A stretch of DNA of 64,000 bases, taken from contig JADYXR010000075.1 in the NCBI GenBank assembly GCA_021772095.1, positions 35,668 to 99,667 of the forward strand, in the 5' to 3' direction. The position numbers and the translations under genes are program-made. Positions within the stretch are counted from its first letter, which is position 1. The number at the start of each line of letters is the position of its first letter. Source of the DNA: Candidatus Obscuribacter sp. GTDB lineage: Bacteria > Cyanobacteriota > Vampirovibrionia > Obscuribacterales > Obscuribacteraceae. The notes under the pieces were generated by a model, which did no database searches, was not told the origin of the DNA, and saw only the letters and a program-made list of their open reading frames with translations. Shown here one piece after another: positions 1-7,335 of this stretch.

Positions 1-9
1 GTATGAAAA

Positions 10-1920
10 ATGCCAACTGTATATATTGGAAAGAACGCCGTTAACTTCCACGCGAGCGGACTGATTGGAGAAGGTGGCGAAGCCGAAATCTACCAGCTCA
101 ATGCTTCAACGGTGATGAAACTGTTCAAGCAAGCATCGCATCCACAGTACCAACTGAAAGGCGCCGCGGCACAAGCAATGCAGGCGGCCGCCCGCGCTCG
201 CATCGTAGAGATTCAACGGAAGCTGCCTGCATTTCCGCGCGGGCTGGCACCACATGTGGTGGAGCCTGATCGGCTTGTCTATGACACCGCCAACTCAAAA
301 CAACAAATAGTTGGTTACACCATGCCGCTTATCACTCCCGGACACAGTCTCCGCGAATACGCACAGAGAGCCTTTCGCGAATCGAGCGGCATCGGATTGG
401 AGACTGTAATCGAACTATTTGCAGAACTGCACAAAACCCTCATTTGCCTCCACCAACACGACGTCATCATTGGCGACTTCAATCAGTTCAATGTTTTAGT
501 TTCCGGAAAAACGCCTTATCTAATCGACGCCGACAGCATGCAGTACGGAGGTTTTCCATGCAAGACATTCTCGCCTCGTTACGCAGATCCGCTTATTCTA
601 AGGAGCAATTCCGGAGAAGTTTCCATGGTTCACAACCATTCGAAACAAACCGATTGGTATGCATTCGCCGTGCTTTTGTTCGAATGCCTCTTATTCGTGC
701 ACCCGTATGGAGGCGTGTATAAAACAACGAACCCAAACAAGAGAGTTTCACCCGAAGAGCGATCGCTGCATCGCATTTCGGTGCTCGATCCCGATGTGCG
801 ATACCCAAACTCGGCGTTGCCGTTGAGCAGCCTGCCGCATGCAGTGCAGCACTTTTACGAACAAGTCTTGACTCATGACTTTCGAGATATTTTTCCACTG
901 CAACTACTTCTTAGTTTGCACCCCGCCAACCAATCAGCGCTCACGGTGCGCCCGAACAACGTAATTCATATAAACAAAAAACGCCCGAACGGTGCGACTG
1001 TGGCTTCCACCGCCGGTGGTGCCAAGGTCAGAAACGTCTTCTCGACCAGTGGCGTCGTTTTAAAAGTAGCATTCGACGGCTCTTCCCTGCGCTACCTTTA
1101 TCACGAAGACGGCAAGTTTATCCGAGAAGACGGTCGAGTCATCTTCAGAGGCGGGCTTGACCCAACCTTGAAGTTCGCGTTGAGCGGTTCCTCGACGCTG
1201 TGCGGAAAAGGCACCCGCAGTTTTGTGTTTGGCGAGGACGACGTCATCACTCCACTGCAAGCCGAACTCTATCGACGGCAAGAACCGATATTCGACGCAA
1301 ACGCTGAGAATTTCTTCTACGTTCAAAACGGACAACTCTTCAGGCATTCCATAACCCGACCCGTCCTGGTCGACGACGTTCTTCCAGAGCAAACGCGCAT
1401 ATGGATGGGCTCTGAATTCGGATTCGCGTTTTACCTGGCGGGTGAATTCAGAAGGGCGTTCTTGTTCGACAAGTTGGAGTCAGGTCGAACATTGATTGAA
1501 ATCGACGCCGTGAGCGGCAAGCTGCTCGATGTGCACTGCAAGTTCAGTCCGAACTATCTGTGGGTGATAGCATCCGTCGAACAAAACGGTCAAATCTTTA
1601 ACCGCGTTACCACTCTAGACAAATTGGGACGCTGCCACGGAATAGTCGAGGCTATCGAAGGAAGCGGCACCTGGATGGATGACATCGCCAGCAGTTGCGC
1701 GGCTTCGTTTCCTCTGCAATCCGGTGGAACACGCGAAGCATTGTTGGTTGCCACTGCCGACGGTGTGGTTCAAATCGAATCGATAAAGGGCATCCTGGTC
1801 GAAACCAAAGTTTATTCAAATACCAAACAACACGTGCAACCAGGAGAGCGTCTGCTTTTCACTGCATCAGGTCTGTACGCCTGGGATGCCAATTCCATTC
1901 GGTTGATTACAACAGACTAA
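10..1920 (+). CDS. TerY-associated-type protein kinase with C-terminal propeller-like region
   Basis: Residues 1-300 form a divergent protein kinase fold. A glycine-rich loop G20-EGGEAE is followed by the ATP-binding lysine K37 in VMKLF. The catalytic loop reads HDVIIGDFNQFN with D156 and N161 in place of the usual HRDxKxxN, and IDADS at about 172-176 replaces DFG. From memory, this GD..N plus D-x-DS signature marks the kinases that travel with TerY-like vWA proteins and PP2C phosphatases, rather than eukaryote-like Hanks kinases. Residues 340-636 have no recognised catalytic motif; short beta-strand-like repeats suggest a propeller or sensor domain. The cysteine hydrolase and vWA genes follow on the same strand. 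The start at base 10 lies too near the window edge to judge its ribosome binding site. Kinase call is firm; substrate and role unknown. Confidence 0.72.
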   Translation: MPTVYIGKNAVNFHASGLIGEGGEAEIYQLNASTVMKLFKQASHPQYQLKGAAAQAMQAAARARIVEIQRKLPAFPRGLAPHVVEPDRLVYDTANSKQQIVGYTMPLITPGHSLREYAQRAFRESSGIGLETVIELFAELHKTLICLHQHDVIIGDFNQFNVLVSGKTPYLIDADSMQYGGFPCKTFSPRYADPLILRSNSGEVSMVHNHSKQTDWYAFAVLLFECLLFVHPYGGVYKTTNPNKRVSPEERSLHRISVLDPDVRYPNSALPLSSLPHAVQHFYEQVLTHDFRDIFPLQLLLSLHPANQSALTVRPNNVIHINKKRPNGATVASTAGGAKVRNVFSTSGVVLKVAFDGSSLRYLYHEDGKFIREDGRVIFRGGLDPTLKFALSGSSTLCGKGTRSFVFGEDDVITPLQAELYRRQEPIFDANAENFFYVQNGQLFRHSITRPVLVDDVLPEQTRIWMGSEFGFAFYLAGEFRRAFLFDKLESGRTLIEIDAVSGKLLDVHCKFSPNYLWVIASVEQNGQIFNRVTTLDKLGRCHGIVEAIEGSGTWMDDIASSCAASFPLQSGGTREALLVATADGVVQIESIKGILVETKVYSNTKQHVQPGERLLFTASGLYAWDANSIRLITTD

Positions 1921-1968
1921 AAACTCAAAGCTCACGTAAGTAAAACACAGCACCAAGGAGATCGAATC

Positions 1969-3024
1969 ATGACAGCTTCAGCACCACAAACACTAGCAAA
2001 GTACGAACTACCCTATCCGCCGCTCTACGAGCCAAAGCGGGTGGGTGAATTCTTCACACCAAAATATGATGACATCATGGCAAGCGCCGCCGATTGGCGC
2101 AAGTTGCACAACGTAGAACCTCGCAGAAAAGACAAACACTCGGTGGCGTTGACCATCATCGATCAACAGAAAACGTTTTGTCTTGACGATGGAGAACTGT
2201 CGATAGCGCCGGCTTCGGTGGGCGACACTCTCAACATCACCGAGTTTCTATATCGAAACATGCGCGTCATCAGTGACCTCATTCTGACATTAGATACTCA
2301 CTATCTGTTTCAGATTTTCCACCCGCTGTTCTGGATCGATCAGGACGGCAAACATCCAAACGGCTTTACTGTAGTGCTTCCCGGCGATGTCGGAAAAACG
2401 ATTTTCGTCAATCCTGAGATGGCTTACATTCTCTTCGGCGATATGAAATTTCTATCGTGGTTGCAAAACTACGCAGTGCATTACACCGAAGAATTAGCGC
2501 GACTTGGAAAACCGCCTCTTGTAATTTGGCCTGTTCATGGGCGGCTTGCCAGTCCCGGACATGCGCTTGTGCCATCACTGCAGGTGGCAGTCGATTTTCA
2601 CGACATCGCGCGATGGAGCAGAACGCAATACAGACTGAAAGGTGATTTGCCTCTCAGCGAGTATTACTCGCCTTTCGGAACCGAAGTAACCAGGGCGCAT
2701 GACGGCGTCACGGTTGGAGAAGAATCCGATAAGGCAGTTGAAGATTTGCTCAAATACGAAGCGTTGATCATCGCGGGTGAAGCCGAATCGCACTGCGTTC
2801 GCGCGGCGATTTACGACATCCTCAAGAAGATCAAAGCGCAGGATCCGGCGCTGGCCAAGCGGGTTTACATACTCGAGGATTGCACATCGTCCGTTCCAGG
2901 ATTTGAAGTGCAAGGTCAAGAGGCAATCGCCGATTTCAAGAAAGCAGGCATGAACGTAGTCAATTCCAGAACACCGATGCAGGACTGGCCCGGAATCAAT
3001 CAAGACATCTTCGACGTGGTGTAG
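1969..3024 (+). CDS. Isochorismatase-like cysteine hydrolase
   Basis: This belongs to the isochorismatase/nicotinamidase superfamily. The expected triad is visible: D65 in LTIIDQQ, K224 in YRLKGD and nucleophile C276 in ESHCVRAAI. At 351 residues it is much longer than a nicotinamidase (about 200), with extra sequence at the N-terminus and in the middle, so the substrate cannot be assigned. A good AAGGAGA ribosome binding site lies 8 bases before the ATG. The gene starts 48 bases after the kinase stop and precedes the vWA gene, so the three are probably co-transcribed. The substrate may be a small amide or a modified cofactor, but the sequence does not show which. Confidence 0.8.
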   Translation: MTASAPQTLAKYELPYPPLYEPKRVGEFFTPKYDDIMASAADWRKLHNVEPRRKDKHSVALTIIDQQKTFCLDDGELSIAPASVGDTLNITEFLYRNMRVISDLILTLDTHYLFQIFHPLFWIDQDGKHPNGFTVVLPGDVGKTIFVNPEMAYILFGDMKFLSWLQNYAVHYTEELARLGKPPLVIWPVHGRLASPGHALVPSLQVAVDFHDIARWSRTQYRLKGDLPLSEYYSPFGTEVTRAHDGVTVGEESDKAVEDLLKYEALIIAGEAESHCVRAAIYDILKKIKAQDPALAKRVYILEDCTSSVPGFEVQGQEAIADFKKAGMNVVNSRTPMQDWPGINQDIFDVV

Positions 3025-3033
3025 ACGACGCCG

Positions 3034-3086
3034 GATACGCGGGAACGCGCAACGCGGCAACGCGCAACGCGACAACGACAACGCGG
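3034..3086. repeat. Short AACGCG-type tandem repeat after a stop codon
   Basis: Directly after the hydrolase stop, 6-8 base units of the type AACGCGc/AACGCGg are repeated about six times with small variations. No reading frame is supported here. It lies between two genes of the kinase/vWA set and resembles slippage-derived minisatellite DNA. Confidence 0.6.
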
Positions 3087-3194
3087 CCAGTCCAGGCGAA
3101 CTACGAGGGAATCACGTAATCGTGAATCAGAACGCCTGCCGCGAAGATCGAAAAATGATTTCAACGACCAACTGCAATTTCAAGGAGAAGTATC

Positions 3195-4016
3195 ATGACA
3201 AACCAAACCCCCGACGCATCTGATTTATTCAAAGATGCGCTTAGCTCCGGCGAGATTTCGCCGGGATCCGCGATGCTCCTGGGAGGTCTTTCCCAACGCA
3301 TCAATCGCACCATGTCCGCACCATCGGTGAAGCCAACCGTCACCGAACAAACGCAACTCTGCATGGTGATCGACAACTCACCATCGATGGAGCATCAAGA
3401 CAATCACCTGGCCGTGATTGAAGGTCACAACCTGGTCGTCAATTCGCTGATGAACGCGCGAGCGGTCAACTCGATTGAATCATTGACGCAGTTGCTAAAC
3501 AAATCGCCTGACTATGTGAAACGTGTCACAGGAGACGTCGATCACTTTCGCTGGTCGAACTTAAAAGCAGCACCGCGGCTGGACAAGAAAGGCTTCATCG
3601 CCGGATCAGGAACGCCGCTCTACGACCGGTGCCTGGAGGCTCTCGGAAGCGTGATTGCCAGGACAAAGTGGTGGGAGGACACTTATGGGATTCAAACACG
3701 CTCGGTCACATTACTTATGAGCGATGGAGACAATAACTCAGGCAAAGCCACAGCGGATGATGTCGCGCAGGTTGTTCAGGATATGTTAGGGATGGAGAAG
3801 CATCGAATCTTTTTTATGGGAGTAAAATTCGGTGGTGTCGATTTTAGAAAAATCGGCAAAGACATGGGCATACCGGACAACTGCATCGATATTGTAGAGC
3901 GCGATCCGCGCGCTATTCGAGCTCGATTCCAACTCTTCAGTCAATCAGCTACCGCCATCGCCAGTGGTGCGGCTCCTGCGACGATTCAGTCGCTTGGATT
4001 TGGTGGCACGACCTGA
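3195..4016 (+). CDS. von Willebrand factor A domain protein (TerY-like)
   Basis: This is a cytosolic vWA domain protein with no signal peptide. The metal-ion-dependent adhesion site is intact: D60-N-S62-P-S64, the threonine in GSGTPLYD and the aspartate in MSDGDNNSG. Such stand-alone vWA proteins act as metal-dependent scaffolds, and TerY in tellurite-type stress clusters is the best-known example. The start has a strong AAGGAGAA ribosome binding site. Together with the kinase at the left edge it suggests a vWA-kinase signalling module; no PP2C phosphatase is visible within the window. Its last 31 bases overlap the end of the convergent SpoIID-like gene. Confidence 0.78.
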   Translation: MTNQTPDASDLFKDALSSGEISPGSAMLLGGLSQRINRTMSAPSVKPTVTEQTQLCMVIDNSPSMEHQDNHLAVIEGHNLVVNSLMNARAVNSIESLTQLLNKSPDYVKRVTGDVDHFRWSNLKAAPRLDKKGFIAGSGTPLYDRCLEALGSVIARTKWWEDTYGIQTRSVTLLMSDGDNNSGKATADDVAQVVQDMLGMEKHRIFFMGVKFGGVDFRKIGKDMGIPDNCIDIVERDPRAIRARFQLFSQSATAIASGAAPATIQSLGFGGTT

Positions 4017-5170
4017 CAGCCAGGGAAATAGAATCGCAAAATCTGATCGCATTTCTTTCCACGAAGAGCCAATCCGGCGGCTCCCCACTGACAAAGACCG
4101 ACGCCGTGACCGGCGCCCGATGATTGTATTTTGACAAATTCCTGATCGTTCACTTTGAAAACTTGAAAGCGGTATCGCGTGCTTGGAATGAGGCCCCAAC
4201 CACGCGCTCTGCCGATCTTTACCATCGTTTGATAGCCACTGAGCTGTTTATTAATGCCACTCGTGGGAGATTCGATCGTCACCTCGGTCGGACGTTTCTG
4301 GCTATCGTATTTCATGATGGTGGGCATGCCACCATCAAAAACATTTTTCAGAACCTTTGCCGGCACTGTTGTTGTTTTGGTTTTCCAGAATGGGGATTGC
4401 GTACAATAGACACATTTGACCGGCTGAAGATACTTGAGCGGTATTGCACCCTCTCCGAAAATCACGTCACCACTGCTGGTGCCGCCTGCGCAGGTGGAAT
4501 GGAAATATGGTTGTATCGGCGAGTTGTTGTAAAAGAGGCGCTTGCTGGCAACACTTTTGACGGCACGCACGACCGCGGGACTGGCAAATTCGCATCCTTT
4601 ATAGGCTTGTTCTTTAGTCGAATCGCCGACGATTTCACCATCTTTCTTGCGCTCGACGATGCCCGTAACCAGCACTGCCAGTGCCTTCAAAGCTTCAGGA
4701 TGACAGTCCGGCGGCGACTCGCTGCCGACAACGGAGGCGACATAATCAATCGTGGGAATCTCGTTGACGCATTTCAAACCGGACAATCCCGGACGCGAAT
4801 CATCCACGGAAAAAACTAAACGACCCAGATAAGCACGTTCTACTCGCGGGCTCAATCGAATGCGCACGCCGCGACTATCGAGTGCTTGCACGACCAATCG
4901 TCGGGAAGCGAAGAATGGTGCCGATGCTCGATTGGCAGCGTTCAAACCCCGCAATTGCAGATGATTGTTTTCAACTCCCACATCAATCCACTCGTTTCCA
5001 ACTCTCATATTGCGAGGAGAAACGATTTCGAGAGGTCCTTTCATTTTGACGCTTTTGATATTGTCGCTCATCTCGAATAGTTGAACGCGCAAGTTCGAAG
5101 GCAGCGCTTCGGCGCTCCTACATACAAAAGAGAAAGAGATAAGGAGTAGCAGTAAAATTCTTACGATCAC
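3986..5170 (-). CDS. SpoIID/LytB-domain protein (peptidoglycan lytic enzyme family)
   Basis: An N-terminal signal peptide (hydrophobic residues about 3-22, ending at SAEA) precedes a SpoIID domain. The C-terminal family signature SGHGVGLCQWGAAGLALRG, followed by ILRFYFPGC, is clear. SpoIID proteins are lytic transglycosylases or amidase enhancers acting on denuded peptidoglycan. Homologues occur outside spore formers, including Cyanobacteria and relatives, so this does not imply sporulation. It is 394 residues long, and the extended cysteine-containing middle part (CVYC, CAGG) is unusual. The gene lies 38 bases after the penicillin-binding gene on the same strand, forming a likely wall-remodelling operon. 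Its 3' end overlaps the convergent vWA gene. Confidence 0.83.
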   Translation of the reverse strand: MIVRILLLLLISFSFVCRSAEALPSNLRVQLFEMSDNIKSVKMKGPLEIVSPRNMRVGNEWIDVGVENNHLQLRGLNAANRASAPFFASRRLVVQALDSRGVRIRLSPRVERAYLGRLVFSVDDSRPGLSGLKCVNEIPTIDYVASVVGSESPPDCHPEALKALAVLVTGIVERKKDGEIVGDSTKEQAYKGCEFASPAVVRAVKSVASKRLFYNNSPIQPYFHSTCAGGTSSGDVIFGEGAIPLKYLQPVKCVYCTQSPFWKTKTTTVPAKVLKNVFDGGMPTIMKYDSQKRPTEVTIESPTSGINKQLSGYQTMVKIGRARGWGLIPSTRYRFQVFKVNDQEFVKIQSSGAGHGVGLCQWGAAGLALRGKKCDQILRFYFPGCQVVPPNPSD

Positions 5171-5208
5171 TTATTTATGTTAGACCGACAGATACGTTGA
5201 GTGCAATT

Positions 5209-6183
5209 TTATTGAGATCCAGGCCATTCAACCGACAACAATTGTTCGCGCGCTTGCGGAATGGCGCTGTCATGGCTGGTTCCCACTGGAGCGTAGAGGC
5301 AAAACGCATGCTTGGGATTATCGTGCGGAAAGTAACCCGTCACCCATGATTCGAATTTTCTGCCGCGCGCAACCGTTCCAGTTTTAGCTGCAATCTTTAA
5401 TTTGTGATGAGGATCGAGTTTCTCTGCCGTTCCATTCTGGCAGGCCATCACCATCCCCGCGCGAATGTGCCGAAAGGTCGAGTCTTTAAGTTTGAGCGCA
5501 AACGGTTTCACACTCAGATCATTAGTATCAAACATCCCCGCGTTCTTCAAAGGCGGCACATCACCTTCGGTCGCAAAAATGGCTGCCAGTCTCAGAAGTT
5601 GAAGCGCGTTAGGCTGCAAATCATCGGCAAGACCAAGTGCGTAAAGCACAGTCGAGTATTTTGGTTTCGTTGGGAAGGCACCGCATTCGAAACCAGCGAC
5701 TGCTCTATCAAAACCAAACTTTTGCGCATATTCAATGATGGCGGCCGGTCCGGTTTTCCTGGTCGCTCTGGCGAAAAAGACATTGCAAGATTTCGCGATC
5801 GCTTGCTCGATATTGATGTCGCCGTGAGGTTCTCCGCAGTGATAAGATTCGGAATCGATCACGATCGTGCCTCTGCATTCCGAGGTTTCGTTTGGATTTA
5901 AAAGACCTTCCTCTAATAGGCAGGCGGCGGTGACCAGTTTCATCACCGACCCAGGTCGCGTGTGCGGAACTTTCAATCCGGACGGAAATCCGACATTGCC
6001 GTTTTTCAAATCGCCCCAGAAAAAAATGCCGCCGGACGGAACGGATTTTTCCGACGGTCCTGCCGCCTCGGCAGGTTCGCCTTGCGCCACTTCAAAAGCG
6101 CTGCCCAAACCAAATATTGACTTCAAAAACCGGCGCCTTTCCGGGTTTTCAATTTCTTCGCGAGGCTTTGTTTCGTCCGTCAT
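5209..6183 (-). CDS. Small penicillin-binding transpeptidase-domain protein with Tat-like N-terminus
   Basis: The three active-site boxes of a penicillin-binding transpeptidase are present: S79-VMK82, S132-C-N134 and K267-TG. At 324 residues it holds little more than the catalytic domain; the N-terminal pedestal of class B enzymes is missing. The N-terminus reads RRRFLKS followed by a mildly hydrophobic stretch and AEAAG, which looks like a twin-arginine export signal rather than the usual membrane anchor. It probably acts outside the membrane in peptidoglycan cross-linking or trimming (D,D-transpeptidase or carboxypeptidase). It is first in a two-gene operon with the SpoIID-like gene, and the 165 bases before it are shared with a divergent gene. 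Confidence 0.8.
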   Translation of the reverse strand: MTDETKPREEIENPERRRFLKSIFGLGSAFEVAQGEPAEAAGPSEKSVPSGGIFFWGDLKNGNVGFPSGLKVPHTRPGSVMKLVTAACLLEEGLLNPNETSECRGTIVIDSESYHCGEPHGDINIEQAIAKSCNVFFARATRKTGPAAIIEYAQKFGFDRAVAGFECGAFPTKPKYSTVLYALGLADDLQPNALQLLRLAAIFATEGDVPPLKNAGMFDTNDLSVKPFALKLKDSTFRHIRAGMVMACQNGTAEKLDPHHKLKIAAKTGTVARGRKFESWVTGYFPHDNPKHAFCLYAPVGTSHDSAIPQAREQLLSVEWPGSQ

Positions 6184-6348
6184 GCCGACTCCAGATCCAA
6201 GTTTTACAATCTATTCACACGCTTTCAACCTGCGGTTTCCAACAGTTTAGCGAGTCGCACTCATAATACTCTCAAGGACTCCGTAACAAGATCAGGTTCG
6301 TTCCGTAAATCGGCTCGCGCCCTCATTCCCTACTCCGGAAATCGCCCA

Positions 6349-7335
6349 ATGCAGACACTCTTAGTGTGCTTGACCATCCTAGCCTGTTTCGCCGCGACCA
6401 CGGATTGGTCGCAATATTGTAATGGAAACTTAGTCGATGCAATCATCCCGCCACCCTCAGTGCAGCTATATCTTCAAGATCAGCTGGTCGAGAAACAACC
6501 GACGGGTAGAGAAATTGTCGGCTGGATGCAAATCAAGCCGACGGAAAACGGTTCCGGTTTCAAATTGTCGTCCGATTTAAAATTGTCCTCAGAGTTGAAA
6601 GTTGCCTCCGGCGTGAAACCGACCGCAGGTTCAAATCCAATCGCAGGATTGAATCCAACCCTGGTTTCAAAACCAAGTCTGAGTTCAGAACTGAACCCAT
6701 CAAAGCTAATCCTTGCAAGCGCTCCAAAAGTTTCTGCAGCTTCCAGAACTTCTCAAGCTTCTAAAACTCTTCCAGCTTCCAAAGTTTCATCCGACAGCAA
6801 AATCGAAGCAACCTTGCCGCAGATTTCGATGATCACAATTCTGCATCACTTTAATGCGGACGAAAACGAGAGCCTGAAAGGATTATCGCTAGAAAAATTA
6901 GCGAACAAATTCGTTGTAAAAAGCGACCACAAGAGAAACGCCGGGCTGTTCATAACCCTGATAAAGGACGGCGACACACGCGCCTGTTGGGGTTCTGTCA
7001 ATTCGAGCCAGCGCAATCTGGTCCAGGCGGCGGTTTACACAACGGAAGACGCGCTCACGAAAGATTATAGATATTCAAAAATCAAGAAGAGTGAAATTAA
7101 TCAACTTATACCTCAAGTGACAGTAGTAAAGAAGATCATTCCTATAAACTCCATAGTGTCCATGCAGCCCTTAAAACAAGGACTGATGGTGCGAGCCGGA
7201 GGAAAAGGTGCCGTGCTTTTGCCGGGCGAAGCAAGTGATCCACACTACCAACTTGTGAAGACCAAACTGAAAGCCGGAATCCCAATGTCGCAACCCTGCC
7301 AACTCTACAGAATCGAAGCCGATGTTTACCGATAA
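6349..7335 (+). CDS. Secreted AMMECR1-domain protein with low-complexity linker
   Basis: A hydrophobic N-terminal segment (residues 1-16) looks like a signal peptide. Residues about 65-155 are a Ser/Lys/Pro-rich linker built of short repeats such as SSDLK, SSELK and PASK. Residues about 200-328 match the AMMECR1 fold: GLFITLIKDGDTRACWG corresponds to the conserved FVTL...LRGCIG region, followed by YRYSKIKKSEI, VLLPGEA and KLKAGI. AMMECR1 domains are normally cytosolic and of poorly known function, often with MEMO proteins, so an exported version is unusual. The next gene starts inside this one (14-base overlap), tying it to the alpha-2-macroglobulin. AMMECR1 call is by motif memory. Confidence 0.65.
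   Translation: MQTLLVCLTILACFAATTDWSQYCNGNLVDAIIPPPSVQLYLQDQLVEKQPTGREIVGWMQIKPTENGSGFKLSSDLKLSSELKVASGVKPTAGSNPIAGLNPTLVSKPSLSSELNPSKLILASAPKVSAASRTSQASKTLPASKVSSDSKIEATLPQISMITILHHFNADENESLKGLSLEKLANKFVVKSDHKRNAGLFITLIKDGDTRACWGSVNSSQRNLVQAAVYTTEDALTKDYRYSKIKKSEINQLIPQVTVVKKIIPINSIVSMQPLKQGLMVRAGGKGAVLLPGEASDPHYQLVKTKLKAGIPMSQPCQLYRIEADVYR

Noticed and set aside
4124..4819. Plus-strand frame of 231 codons inside the SpoIID-like gene
   Set aside because: It is fully antisense to a protein with clear SpoIID motifs; composition is that of a shadow frame.
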